NCBI RefSeq assembly: GCF_000424625.1
Contig: NZ_AUKG01000001.1
Span: 2,232,001-2,296,000, forward strand
Direction of reading: 5' to 3'
Length of the DNA: 64,000 nt
Source of the DNA: Conexibacter woesei Iso977N
GTDB lineage: Bacteria > Actinomycetota > Thermoleophilia > Solirubrobacterales > Solirubrobacteraceae
Below, in pieces: positions 51,788-63,583 of the stretch (its first letter is position 1; each line of letters opens with the position of its first letter). A program made the translations under genes and the position numbers. The notes beneath the pieces are model-generated. The model made no database searches and was not told where the DNA came from. It saw only the letters and a program-made list of their open reading frames with translations.

Positions 51788-52916
51788 GGAGGACCTTCGT
51801 CCAGCCGTCGTCCCGGCAGTCGAAGTGGTGGTAGGCGTCCGGCGCCGCGTCGAGGCCGAGGCGGTGCGAGACGATGAACGACGGCTCCGCCCGGCCCGCG
51901 TGGATGAGGTTGCGCAGGTGGCGGTTGTAGCGCTTGACCGGGCACTGGCCGGTGCCCATCCTCTGGCCCTTGAACCACATCATCCCGAAGTCGAAGACGA
52001 GCCTGCCGTCCTGCTCGAGCTCGTCCGGGCCGCCCGGGTCCTCGGGGACGTAGACGCCGACGACGCCGATCCCACCGGTGAACCGCACCGACTGAACGAG
52101 CTTGTTGAGCGTGTCGTTGGGGTGCTCGTCACCCTGCGGGTCATGCGCCTGGTAGCCCACGCACTCGCAGCCGCGGTGCGCGCCGAGGCCGTTGGTCTCC
52201 TCGAGCACACGGTCGACGGGCGACTCCCTGGAGTCGTCGATCGCGACCGCGCCGATCGACTCGGCCAGCCGCAGCCGGTCGGGGTGCCGGTCGACGACCA
52301 TCACCTTGCAGGCGCCCTTGATCGTCGCCGAGTAGGCGGCCATCAGCCCGACCGGGCCGCCGCCGTAGACGACGATCGTCTCGCCGGGCTGCAGGCCGGA
52401 CATCTCGGTGGCGTGCCAGCCGGTGGGGAAGATGTCGGCGACCATGACGTAGTCGTCCTGCTTGTCCTCGGCGTCCTCCGGCAGGCGCAGCGCGTTGAAG
52501 TCGGCCCACGGCACGCGCAGCAGCTCGGCCTGGCCGCCCTGCCACGGGCCCATGTCGGCGAACCCGTAGGCGGCGCCGGCCATGTTCTCCCCGGGCTGGG
52601 CGGTGAGGCAGTAGTTCGTCAGGCCGCGGTTGCAGTTCGCGCAGAACCCGCACGCCACGTTGAACGGCAGGCAGACCCAGTCGCCGACCTGCAGCCGCTG
52701 GACGCCCCTGCCGACCTCGACGACCTGGCCGAGGTTCTCGTGGCCGAAGACCCGGCCCTGCTCGAAGTCGGTGCGGCCCTCGTACATGTGCAGGTCCGAC
52801 CCGCAGATGTTCGTGGTGGTGATCTGGACCAGCGCGTCGGTCGGCTGCTCGATCTGCGGGTCGTCGACCTGCTTGACCGCCACCTCGCGCGGACCGTCGT
52901 AGACGACGGCCATCAT
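51771..52916 (-). CDS. Zinc-dependent alcohol dehydrogenase, glutathione-independent formaldehyde dehydrogenase-like
   Basis: A 381-residue medium-chain dehydrogenase. Catalytic zinc ligands appear in NICGSDLHMYEGR and GHENLGQV; the structural-zinc cysteines are in ACGFCANCNRGLTNYC; the cofactor motif is VVYGGGPVGLMAA. AGAAYGFADMGPWQGGQAE is characteristic of the PFDH-like subgroup. ATG 52916 or 52913 could start it. A 19-codon ORF overlaps its start. It is convergent with deoR 2, and a functional link with sugar use is not evident. Confidence 0.88.
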   Translation of the reverse strand: MMAVVYDGPREVAVKQVDDPQIEQPTDALVQITTTNICGSDLHMYEGRTDFEQGRVFGHENLGQVVEVGRGVQRLQVGDWVCLPFNVACGFCANCNRGLTNYCLTAQPGENMAGAAYGFADMGPWQGGQAELLRVPWADFNALRLPEDAEDKQDDYVMVADIFPTGWHATEMSGLQPGETIVVYGGGPVGLMAAYSATIKGACKVMVVDRHPDRLRLAESIGAVAIDDSRESPVDRVLEETNGLGAHRGCECVGYQAHDPQGDEHPNDTLNKLVQSVRFTGGIGVVGVYVPEDPGGPDELEQDGRLVFDFGMMWFKGQRMGTGQCPVKRYNRHLRNLIHAGRAEPSFIVSHRLGLDAAPDAYHHFDCRDDGWTKVLLKPRS

Positions 52917-52972
52917 GACGCCACCGCCCCGGCGGTGCGGTTGGCGCGCCCCTCTGCGAGCTCACCGGCCAT
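52913..52972 (-). CDS. Possible 19-residue leader ORF coupled to the dehydrogenase
   Basis: ATG 52972 has GGGAG about 7 nt upstream and opens a frame reading MAGELAEGRANRTAGAVAS. Its TGA overlaps the dehydrogenase ATG. The coupling geometry is good, and no separate ribosome site for the dehydrogenase is visible, so it may serve as a translation-initiation leader. Chance occurrence cannot be excluded. Confidence 0.35.
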   Translation of the reverse strand: MAGELAEGRANRTAGAVAS

Positions 52973-53161
52973 GTCCTGCTCCCTTCGTCGTCGGACTGCG
53001 ACCCGGACGCGGGCCACAGCGGTCTGATTCAGCCTTAGGCCGGAAGCCGCCGTTGTCATCGGGGACGGCGCGATCGTGTCGTGCGCCGTACGTCCCACCG
53101 CCGGGCGGCGCCTGCGCGGGTAGGACCCGACCATGTCGCTCGCGACCCGCTCCAGGGCGTG

Positions 53162-54244
53162 ATGAGCCGCGGCATCGTGATCGGGGTGGTCACGTCGCCG
53201 GACGACCGCGGCCACGCCGAGAAGCTCGCCGAGGACCTTCCGCAGGCGCTGAGCGAGCACGTCGACCGGGCGACGGACTGGCGCGTGGAGGTGTGCGAGG
53301 CCGTGCCGGCGGACGCCTCGGCGCGACCGTCGGAGCTCACGGACGCGGTGCGGCGCCGCATGCTCGACCGCGGCTGGCAGCTGGGCATCGGGCTGACGGC
53401 GCTGCCGCTGCGCGCCGGTCGCCGGCCCGTCGCGACGACGGCGAGCGCGACGCATGGCGTCGGCCTCATCAGCATTCCCGCTCTCGGACCGGTCGGGGTC
53501 GAGAAGCGGTTGCTCGACGTGGCCGTGGAGCTCGTGGGCGGGCTGCTCGGCGAGGGCCGGGCCGAGGGTCCCGACGACGCCCGCGACGAGCGACTCAGCG
53601 CGCGCAGCGCCGAGCTGGCCGCGGAGCTCCCCGGCGAGCGGGGCGCGCGGCACGGCTCGCTGCGCTTCACCCAGCTCGCGGTGAGCAACAACCTGCGCCT
53701 GCTCGCCGGCATGATCCGCGCCAACCGCCCCGCCCGGGTGATGGGCCGCCTGTCGCGGTCGGCGACCGCGGCCCTGGGCACCGGCGCCTACGCGCTGAGC
53801 TCGGCGGGCATCTGGTCGATCGCGCACGCGAGCACGTGGCCGCGGCTGATCGCCGTCGGCGCGCTGGCGATGCTCATGATCCTGGCGTCGCTCGTCGCAG
53901 CACACGACCTCTGGGAGCGCACCGCCAACGAGGCGGCGCGCGAGCGCGTCGTGCTGTTCAACGTCGTCACGATCACGACGCTGGCGATCGGCATCGCGGC
54001 GCTGTTCCTCGCCCTGGTCCTCATCCTGGCGCTCGCGGCCGTGGTCACGATCCCGCCCGCCGCGTTCCGCGAGCAGGTCTCGGCGTCACCGAACGTCGGC
54101 GAGTACGCGCGGCTGGCGTGGTTCGCGGCGTCGGTGGCGACGGTGGGCGGCGCGCTGGGATCGCTCGTCGAGAGCGATCGCGCGGTGCGCGAGGCGGCGT
54201 ACCGGCCCCGCGGTGGGGGCCAGGAGGCCTCAGCCGGCGACTGA
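53162..54244 (+). CDS. Conserved hypothetical membrane protein
   Basis: A 360-residue protein. Residues 1-175 are soluble (MSRGIVIGVVTSPDD, DRGWQLGIGLTALPLRAGRRP, ATHGVGLISIPALG); four or more hydrophobic segments follow, including LIAVGALAMLMILASLVAAHD and TTLAIGIAALFLALVLILAL. Actinobacteria encode similar proteins of unknown function. ATG 53162 is preferred to an upstream in-frame ATG at 53081, whose extension is Arg-rich and unconserved in character. It converges with the EAL gene. Confidence 0.75.
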   Translation: MSRGIVIGVVTSPDDRGHAEKLAEDLPQALSEHVDRATDWRVEVCEAVPADASARPSELTDAVRRRMLDRGWQLGIGLTALPLRAGRRPVATTASATHGVGLISIPALGPVGVEKRLLDVAVELVGGLLGEGRAEGPDDARDERLSARSAELAAELPGERGARHGSLRFTQLAVSNNLRLLAGMIRANRPARVMGRLSRSATAALGTGAYALSSAGIWSIAHASTWPRLIAVGALAMLMILASLVAAHDLWERTANEAARERVVLFNVVTITTLAIGIAALFLALVLILALAAVVTIPPAAFREQVSASPNVGEYARLAWFAASVATVGGALGSLVESDRAVREAAYRPRGGGQEASAGD

Positions 54245-54264
54245 GCCCGTGCCCGCGGTCGCCT

Positions 54265-56484
54265 TCAGGTGCGGCCGAGCACGTCCGCCACCGGCGCCGG
54301 CCGGGCGATCGCGAAGCCCTGGGCGCAGTCGACGCCGAGCTCGCGGAGCAGGTCCATGGTCGCGTCGTCCTCGACGCCCTCGGCGACCGTCCGCTGGCCG
54401 AAGCCGCGGGCGAGCGAGACCACCGCGCGCACGACCTCCTGGCTGGCGGCGCTCTCGGTGAGGTCGCGGACGAACTCGATGTCGATCTTGAGGTCGTCGA
54501 TCGGCAGCCGCTTGAGGTAGGTGAAGCCGCCGTAGCCGGTCCCGAAGTCGTCGAGCGCCACGCGGCAGCCGAGCTCGCGCAGGCGGGTGATGAACCACTC
54601 GGCCGCGGCGGCGTCCTGGATGATCGCGGTCTCGGTGATCTCGAAGGCCAGCAGCTGCGGATCGGCGCCGGTGCGGCGCAGCTCGGCGCCGATGGCGCCC
54701 AGCAGGTCGGGGTTGCCCAGCGACTGCGCCGAGAGGTTCACCTCCACCGGATGGCCGCACGCGGCGTAGCCGATCCCCTGCGTGACGACCCATTGATCGA
54801 TGTCGCCGATCAGACCGAAACGCTCCGCGGTCGGGAGGAACCGCCCGGGCGCGACCAGCGTCCCGTCCTCGTCGCGCAGCCGGATCAGCAGCTCGTGCTG
54901 GACCGTCGCGCCGGTCGCGAGGTCGACGATCGGCTGGGCGTGCAGCTCGAAGCGGTCCTCGGCGAGCGCGGCGCGGAGGCGCCCGATCCAGGAGATCCGC
55001 TCGAGCTGGCGCTCCAGCTCGCGCTCGCGCTCCTTGCGCTCGGTGATGTCCTTGAAGACGACGACGGTGCCCCGGACGCCGGCCGCCGTCTCGAACGGCG
55101 CCGCGCTCACCTCGACGGCGAGCTCGGTGTCATCGCGCCGGACGAAGACGTCCTCATGGCTGCGGACCGCGGCGCCGTCCGGTCCCGGCCCGCCCGTGAT
55201 GCGGTCCATCAGCTCGCCCTCCAGCTCGAACGAGCGCCAGCCCAGCAGCTCCTCGCCCGCGCGGTTGAGGTACATCAGGCGGCCGTCGACGTCGAGCGTG
55301 TAGAGGCCCTCGCCCATGCTGTCGGTGATCGCGCGCTGGTAGTCGGAGGCGGCGCGCAGGCGGCGCTCGGTCTCGATCTGGGCCGACACGTCGACGCAGA
55401 CGCCGACGATGCCGGCGGGCGCGCCGTCGCGGTCGACGAACAGGGCGGCGCGGACGTAGCCGGGGAACGTCGTGCCGTCGCGGCGGGAGACCTCCAGCTC
55501 GCCCTCCCACTGCCGGGCGTCGCGGATCTCGTCCAGGACGTCGGCCATCGTGCCGAGCCGGCCGGCCACCGTGGTCAGCTCGGTCACCGGGCGGCCGATG
55601 GCCTCGGCGGGCCTCCAGCCCAGCGCGTGCTGGGCGCCGCGGTTCCAGTGCGTGATGACCCCGGCGAGGTCGGTCGCGACGACCGTGACGTCGACCGCGT
55701 CGAGCAGGTGCGCCTGCAGGTGGATCTCGGCCTCGGCGCGGCAGCGCTCGGTGACGTCCTGCATCGTGTCGCGGACGCCGTAGCGCTCGCCGTCCTCGTC
55801 GCCGAGCGGCTCGATCCGCATCTCGGCCACGCGCAGCTCGTCGCCGCGGCGGTAGTGGTGCAGCAGCTCGCGGGGCTCGCCGTCGGCGCGCGTCGCGTTG
55901 GCGACCTCGATCAGGCGTGAGCCGTCGGGGTCGGCCAGCCGCGCCCGCGCCTCGACGATGGCCTGAGGATCCTGATGGGGTGGAAGGCCCAGGAGGCGGA
56001 ACAGCTCCTCCGACCACCGTGCTTCGCCGGTCCGGTAGTCGACCTCGAAGCTGCCGATGTCGGCCATCCGCTGCGCCTGGCGCAGCCGGCCCTCGGCGGC
56101 GCGCAGGCGCTCGCGCTCGCGGTGCTCGTCGGTCGTGTCGCGCAGGACGCTGGCGAAGCCCGCGACGCCGTCGCCGTCGGCGGCCAGCGCCGAGGACGCG
56201 ACGCTGACCGGGAAGCGCCGGCCGTCGCGGCGTTGGAACGTCAGCTCCCAGCGCGCCGAGCGCTCGGCCATCGACGCGGCGAACCTGCCGGCGATCGCGT
56301 CGATCTGGTCCTCGGGCCACCACGGGTAGGGCGGCTCCAGGCCCAGGACCTCGTCGCGCGAGTAGCCCATCATGGTGCACAACGCGTCGTTGACCTCGAC
56401 GATCCGGCCGCAGGCGTCGGCCAGCAGGAGCCCGTCGGGCAGCGCCCGCATCAGCGCGTTGGCGTGCGTCATCACGCGCAGCAT
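54265..56484 (-). CDS. PAS-PAS-PAS-PAS-EAL protein, predicted c-di-GMP phosphodiesterase
   Basis: A 739-residue signalling protein. Four PAS/PAC units occupy about residues 5-490, then an EAL domain without a GGDEF. Catalytic positions look preserved: HELLIRL (EAL Glu), VNLSAQSL (Asn), FEITETA (Glu), DDFGTGYGG (Asp-Asp) and VAEGVED (Glu). It should hydrolyse c-di-GMP under PAS control; no transmembrane segment is seen, so it is cytosolic. The next gene upstream on the same strand is a PAS-GAF-LuxR regulator. Confidence 0.92.
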   Translation of the reverse strand: MLRVMTHANALMRALPDGLLLADACGRIVEVNDALCTMMGYSRDEVLGLEPPYPWWPEDQIDAIAGRFAASMAERSARWELTFQRRDGRRFPVSVASSALAADGDGVAGFASVLRDTTDEHRERERLRAAEGRLRQAQRMADIGSFEVDYRTGEARWSEELFRLLGLPPHQDPQAIVEARARLADPDGSRLIEVANATRADGEPRELLHHYRRGDELRVAEMRIEPLGDEDGERYGVRDTMQDVTERCRAEAEIHLQAHLLDAVDVTVVATDLAGVITHWNRGAQHALGWRPAEAIGRPVTELTTVAGRLGTMADVLDEIRDARQWEGELEVSRRDGTTFPGYVRAALFVDRDGAPAGIVGVCVDVSAQIETERRLRAASDYQRAITDSMGEGLYTLDVDGRLMYLNRAGEELLGWRSFELEGELMDRITGGPGPDGAAVRSHEDVFVRRDDTELAVEVSAAPFETAAGVRGTVVVFKDITERKERERELERQLERISWIGRLRAALAEDRFELHAQPIVDLATGATVQHELLIRLRDEDGTLVAPGRFLPTAERFGLIGDIDQWVVTQGIGYAACGHPVEVNLSAQSLGNPDLLGAIGAELRRTGADPQLLAFEITETAIIQDAAAAEWFITRLRELGCRVALDDFGTGYGGFTYLKRLPIDDLKIDIEFVRDLTESAASQEVVRAVVSLARGFGQRTVAEGVEDDATMDLLRELGVDCAQGFAIARPAPVADVLGRT

Positions 56485-56532
56485 CGGCGCCGCCGGGGGC
56501 GAAGCACCATCGGGCGATCGGCGGATCCTGCG

Positions 56533-57687
56533 TCAGTCGATCAGGCCCGCACGCAGCGCGTAGCCGACGGCTCCTGCGCGGTCACCGACCCCGAGCTTCT
56601 CGTAGATGTGCTCGAAGTGCGTCTTGATGGTGGACAGGCTGACGACCAGCTGCCGGGCGATCTCCGGCCCGGAGCGGCCGTCGGCGGCGAGCCGCAGCAC
56701 CTCGAGCTCGCGGGGTGAGAGCGTGCGATCGGTGAGCTGTGCTCGGCGGCGGGCCAGGAACGCGCCGACGTCGCGGCCGATCGCGCCGAACGTGCGCTCC
56801 AGGCTCGGGGTCCCGGCCCGGCGGTCGCCGCTGTAGAAGGTCAGCACGGCCAGCGGCCCGTCGTCGGTCAGCGCGGGGACGGCGACGCCCGAGGTCAGCC
56901 CGAGCTCGCGCGCGGCGTGGGGGCGGCCGAAGCTGGGGTCGGCCGCCATGTCGGCGACGACGACCGGGCGGCCGTGGGCCCACGCGCGGCCGGGCGCGCC
57001 CTCGCCGGGCGCGAACGTCATCGCCCGGGTGGCGAGCTCGAACGGGGTCGGGTCGGCGCTGCTCGCCGCGGCCGGCGAGGTCCAGAACGCGCGGCAGACC
57101 AGGTGCCCGCGGTCGCCGTCCCAGGTCCAGAGCGCGCCGTGGCGGTAGTCGAGCGCGTCGCCGAGGCGGGTGAGCAGGCCCATCACGCCGTCGTCGAAGG
57201 TGTCCCAGTCGCGCAGCGCGACCGAGACCGCGTAGTGGGCCTTGAGCTCGCGCTCGGTCAGGCGCTGCTCGGTGACGTCCTGCGCGGCGCCGATCCAGCG
57301 CGCCGGCCGGCCCGCGCGATCGCGCTCGATGCGGCCGATCGCGCGCAGCTCGCGGACCACGCCGTCGGGGCGCACGACGCGGTAGTCGATCTCGATGCCC
57401 TCCGGCGGGACGCTGTCGGGGCGGGCCACGACGGACTCCAGCAGCGCCGCCACGTAGCCGCGGTCGGCCTCGGGGACCGCGCCGAGCAGCAGCTCGGGGC
57501 CGGCCGGGATCGACTGCGGCTCGAGGCCCTGGATCCGGTACAGCTCGTCCGACCACGTCGCCTCGCCCGTGGTCAGGTCCCAGGACCAGCCGCCGATCGA
57601 GGCGAGGTGCTCGACGTCGGCCAGCAGCCTCTCCATGACCGAGCGATCCGGCGCGGCCTGCGCCCGTTCGAGGTCCGATCGCGACAT
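56533..57687 (-). CDS. PAS-GAF-LuxR transcriptional regulator
   Basis: A 384-residue regulator. PAS_3-type domain (ASIGGWSWDLTTGEATWSDE, about 30-145), GAF domain (about 155-315), and a C-terminal LuxR HTH (LSPRELEVLRLAADGRSG, then STIKTHFEHIYEKLGV). No receiver or kinase domain is present, so it probably senses a ligand directly. ATG 57687 is used; a GTG two codons upstream is possible. It has the same orientation as the EAL gene with a 48-bp gap and may share a signal. Confidence 0.9.
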   Translation of the reverse strand: MSRSDLERAQAAPDRSVMERLLADVEHLASIGGWSWDLTTGEATWSDELYRIQGLEPQSIPAGPELLLGAVPEADRGYVAALLESVVARPDSVPPEGIEIDYRVVRPDGVVRELRAIGRIERDRAGRPARWIGAAQDVTEQRLTERELKAHYAVSVALRDWDTFDDGVMGLLTRLGDALDYRHGALWTWDGDRGHLVCRAFWTSPAAASSADPTPFELATRAMTFAPGEGAPGRAWAHGRPVVVADMAADPSFGRPHAARELGLTSGVAVPALTDDGPLAVLTFYSGDRRAGTPSLERTFGAIGRDVGAFLARRRAQLTDRTLSPRELEVLRLAADGRSGPEIARQLVVSLSTIKTHFEHIYEKLGVGDRAGAVGYALRAGLID

Positions 57688-57718
57688 GCGCACGGGACGC
57701 TACCGGTCATCGAGCCGC

Positions 57719-58188
57719 TCACGACGCCCGCACGGCCGAGACGTCGATCAGGACCCTGACCTCCTCGCCGACCAGCACGCCGCCCTTGGCCAGTGGCTGC
57801 TGCCAGGTCAGCCCGAAGTCCTTGCGGTCGACCGTCCCGCGCACGCGGATGCCGACCCGCTCGGCGCCCCACGGATCCTCGCCGGCGCCCTCCACGGTCG
57901 CGTCCATCGTCACCGCCCGGCGTCGAAGAAGTCCGGGCTCTTGAGGTGCTCGTCGCGGTCCGGGCTGCCGGTGTCGATGCTCGCGACCCTGGCCGTCCCG
58001 CGCACATGCGAGTTCGCGGGGTCGTCCTCGGCCGCCTCCAGCGTCCCGTCGAACTCGCGGAACTGCCCGCGGACCGTCGAGATCATCATGTGCTTGACCT
58101 CGAAGGCGACGCTGGAGTGCGCGGGGTCGACGGTCCACGTCCCCGCGGGCACGCGGACCATCCCCTGCTCGGTCATCAGCTGGGTCAT
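57719..58188 (-). pseudogene. YceI-family protein with internal deletion and frameshift
   Basis: From ATG 58188, 92 codons match the YceI N-terminal half (TVDPAHSSVAFEVKHMMIST, then LKSPDFFDAG) and stop at 57910. The YceI C-terminal part continues in another frame (GAGEDPWGAERVG, RKDFGLTWQQPLAKGGVLVG) to a stop at 57719. The middle strands that follow DFFD in YceI proteins, roughly 30 residues including the usual GDLTI-type segment, are missing, so the join near 57905-57920 is both a deletion and a frame change. A functional lipocalin-like barrel is unlikely. Confidence 0.75.
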
Positions 58189-58266
58189 GCGAGTGAACCT
58201 CCGTCGTCGTGCTTGGGGTGCATCGCTGGTGGTAGGCCGCCGCGGGCGCGCCGGAAGGGCGCGCGC

Positions 58267-59192
58267 TCACGACGCGGACGGCGACCGGGCGGCCAGCGGG
58301 GAGATCGCGTCGAGCACCTCGCTCGCGAGCTCCGGCCCGTCGGCGGACCGCGCGGGCGTGGCGCCGATCCGGACGACGACCTCGTCGCCGTCGAGCTCCT
58401 CGAGCGTCACGTTCGGCGGACCGCGCAGCGGCGTCCGCAGCGCCTGCTCGAGGCGCTGCTGGACCTCGACGGGCGTCGCGCTCGGCTGCAGCCGAGCCCG
58501 CACGTCCAGGCCCGTGGGCTCGCGCAGCGGCGCCACCGCGACGCTCAGCACGACCGAGTTGGGGATCATGATCGCGTCGGCGCCCTGTGTGAGGATGGTG
58601 TACAACAACCCGAACGAGCCGACGACGCCCTCGACGGATCCCGCCAGGCCGCCGCCCTGCATCCGGACGCGGTCGCCGACCTGGAACGGCCGCGCGCTCA
58701 CGAGCATCGTGCCGGCGATCAGGTTGCCGAGCGTCTGCTGCGCGGCGAGGCCGAGGATCACGGCGGTGAAGGCGCCCGAGAGCGCGATCGTCTGCGGGTC
58801 CAGCCGCGCGACGCGCAGCGCGAGGATCACCGCGGCGACCATCGTGGCCAGGCGGATCACGAAGCCGGCGGTCCCCGCCGTCGCCGGCTCCAGGCGGCGG
58901 AAGAGGGCCGGCCCGAGCGAGCGGCCGACGTCGCGGGCCACCTGCCAGCCGAGCGCCACGAGGGCGACGGCGGTGATCACGCGCACGACGGTGTCCCACT
59001 GGCGGCCGAACAGCTCGATCCGGTAGTGGTAGACGAGCAGCACCCCGGCCACGGCCGGGGCCAGGACGAGCAGCTGGATCCGCGCGCGCTTGACCGCCCT
59101 GCGGCTCAGCTGGCGGGCGATCCCCGCCTCCAGGCGCGAGGGGGCGCGCGCGTCGCGCCGCCGCCGCCGTGGTGTCCGGTCGGCGGGAGCGC

Positions 59193-59196
<4 letters not shown>
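58267..59196 (-). CDS. Mechanosensitive ion channel (MscS family)
   Basis: A 309-residue channel. After a basic N-terminus there are about four hydrophobic segments; the pore-lining helix reads [20 protein letters not shown] and is followed by the MscS beta domain [12 protein letters not shown] ... [11 protein letters not shown] 59196 overlaps the clpB stop by GTGA, making it the last gene of the chaperone operon, an unusual partner. Confidence 0.9.
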
Positions 59197-61865
<2,669 letters not shown>

Positions 61866-61869
61866 CAGG

Positions 61870-62154
61870 TCACCTCGGACGGGAGCGGTTCAGTTGCGCT
61901 TGGAGGTCGTCGATGCGCGCCAGCAGCTCGCAGACCAGCACGGCGGCGGAGTAGTCGAGGCCGAGGTCGCGGCGCAGGCGCGCCGCCTGAGCCAGCAGCG
62001 CCGGCGCGGCGGGGGAGTAGGTGGGGCGGACGAGCCCGAGGCCGACGAGCCGGCGCACGACGTCGGGGTGCAGGCCGGACTCGCGCGCGAGCCGCTCGAT
62101 CGCGGGCTCCCGCGCGACGGCCACGGCGCGGACCTCGAGGACGGTCGTGGTCAT
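61870..62154 (-). CDS. CbpM/MerR-like small HTH protein in the hspR position
   Basis: A 94-residue protein with a MerR-like helix pattern ([20 protein letters not shown], then LGLVRP) and a C-terminal helix [19 protein letters not shown]. That is the layout of CbpM modulators of CbpA-type DnaJ. In many Actinobacteria the gene after dnaJ is hspR, a longer MerR repressor. This one lacks the second half of the MerR winged helix, so a DnaJ-binding role is at least as likely as repression. ATGA overlap with dnaJ. Confidence 0.75.
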   Translation of the reverse strand: MTTTVLEVRAVAVAREPAIERLARESGLHPDVVRRLVGLGLVRPTYSPAAPALLAQAARLRRDLGLDYSAAVLVCELLARIDDLQAQLNRSRPR

Positions 62155-63101
62155 GCTGCCGCGCTCCGCGGGTCGAACCGCTCCGACGCCTCGGCGAGCT
62201 GCTGGTAGGCCCGCTTCTCGTCGCGCCTGAGCCTCCTCTGGACGACGATCTTGACGATCGCGTACAGGTCGCCCCGCTCACCGCCCGGGCCGGGCATGCC
62301 CTGGCCGGCAAGCCGCAGGCGGCGCCCGCTGGACGAGCCGCCCGGGACCTTGACCGTCGCGTCGCCGTCGAGCGTCGGCACCGGGACCCTGGCGCCGAGC
62401 GCCGCTTCCCACGGCGCGACCGGCAGGTCGACCTCGAGGTCGCGGCCGTCGACCCGGAAGCGCGGGTGCGGGCGCAGGCGCACGCGCAGGAAGAGGTCGC
62501 CGCTGGGCCCGCCGCCGACGCCCGGCGCACCCTCGCCCGCGAGCCGGATGCGCTGGCCGTCGCGCACGCCGGGCGGGATCGTGACCTCGTAGTCGCGGCC
62601 GTCGTCGAGCGTGAAGCGGCGCCTGCCGCCGCGCGCGGCCTCCTCCAGCGTCAGCTCGATCGTGGCCTCGTGGTCGCCGCCGCGCAGCGCGAACCCGTCG
62701 CCGCCGCTTCCGGGTCGCTGCCGGCGGCGGCCGCCGCGGGAGGTGGCACGGCCGCCGCCGAACAGGCTCTCGAAGAAGTCGCTGAAGTCGGCGTCGCCGC
62801 CGGTCCCGAAGTCGAAGCGGACGTCGCCACCGTCGCGGCCCCGGAACCCGTCGGTGCCGCTGACGTCCTGGCCCGCGCGCCAGTCGCGCCCGAGCCGGTC
62901 GTACTGGGCGCGCTTCTCGGGATCGCGCAGGACCTCGTAGGCCTCGGAGATCTCGCTGAAGCGCGCCGACGCGTCCTGGTCCTTGCTGACGTCGGGATGG
63001 TTCTCGCGCGCGAGGCGGCGGTAGGCGCTGCGGATCTCGTCGGCGCTCGCCCCGCGCGGCACGCCGAGCACCTCGTAGTAGTCGCGGTAGCCGACGGCCA
63101 T
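62151..63101 (-). CDS. dnaJ: DnaJ-family co-chaperone (CbpA-like, no zinc finger)
   Basis: A 316-residue J protein. J domain (5-70) with HPD in ENHPDVSKD; Gly/Phe-rich linker (FGTGGDADFSDFFESLFGGG); then two C-terminal substrate-binding domains (IPPGVRDGQRIRLAGEG). The four CxxCxGxG motifs of classical DnaJ are absent, so it is CbpA type. ATG 63101 is used; GTG 63104 overlaps the grpE stop and is also possible. Confidence 0.93.
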   Translation of the reverse strand: MAVGYRDYYEVLGVPRGASADEIRSAYRRLARENHPDVSKDQDASARFSEISEAYEVLRDPEKRAQYDRLGRDWRAGQDVSGTDGFRGRDGGDVRFDFGTGGDADFSDFFESLFGGGRATSRGGRRRQRPGSGGDGFALRGGDHEATIELTLEEAARGGRRRFTLDDGRDYEVTIPPGVRDGQRIRLAGEGAPGVGGGPSGDLFLRVRLRPHPRFRVDGRDLEVDLPVAPWEAALGARVPVPTLDGDATVKVPGGSSSGRRLRLAGQGMPGPGGERGDLYAIVKIVVQRRLRRDEKRAYQQLAEASERFDPRSAAA

Positions 63102-63583
63102 CACGCGGCGCCGTCGTCGCGCGGTCGCTGCGCCACCGCCACGAGCGCGGGGCGCAGCACGCGGCCGCCGCGTACGTAGCCGGGCCGGACCACCTCGACG
63201 ATCGTGCCGTCGGGCCGGTCGGTCGCGGCCCGGACGTCCACGGCCTCGTGGCGCTCGGGGTCGAACGCCTCGCCCGCCGCGCCGGCCCGCTCGACGCCCT
63301 GGCGCGCGAGCGTGGCCGCGATCTGGTCGGCCACCGCGCGCAGCCCGTCGCCGACCGCGCCCTCGCCGTCGATCGCCAGGGCGCGATCGACGCTGTCGGC
63401 GACCTCCAGCCAGTCGCCGATCAGCGCGTCGGTGCGCTCGGCGACCAGCCGGTCGACGTCCCTGGCGGTGCGCTTGCGGTAGTTGTCCAGGTCGGCTCGC
63501 GCGCGCCTGAACCGGTCGTCCAGGCGCGCGACCTCGGCCTCGAGCTCGGCGGTCTCGGGCGGGTGCTCCTGCTGCTCACTCAC
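63101..63583 (-). CDS. grpE: Nucleotide exchange factor GrpE
   Basis: A 160-residue protein with the GrpE coiled-coil start (LEAEVARLDDRFRRARADLD, NYRKRT) and C-terminal GxxxxFDPxxHEAV, seen as GEAFDPERHEAVDV, then VVRPGYVRGGRVLRPALV. GTG 63583 has GGAG 7 nt upstream and overlaps the dnaK end; ATG 63598 would add five residues. It releases ADP from DnaK. Confidence 0.95.
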   Translation of the reverse strand: MSEQQEHPPETAELEAEVARLDDRFRRARADLDNYRKRTARDVDRLVAERTDALIGDWLEVADSVDRALAIDGEGAVGDGLRAVADQIAATLARQGVERAGAAGEAFDPERHEAVDVRAATDRPDGTIVEVVRPGYVRGGRVLRPALVAVAQRPRDDGAA

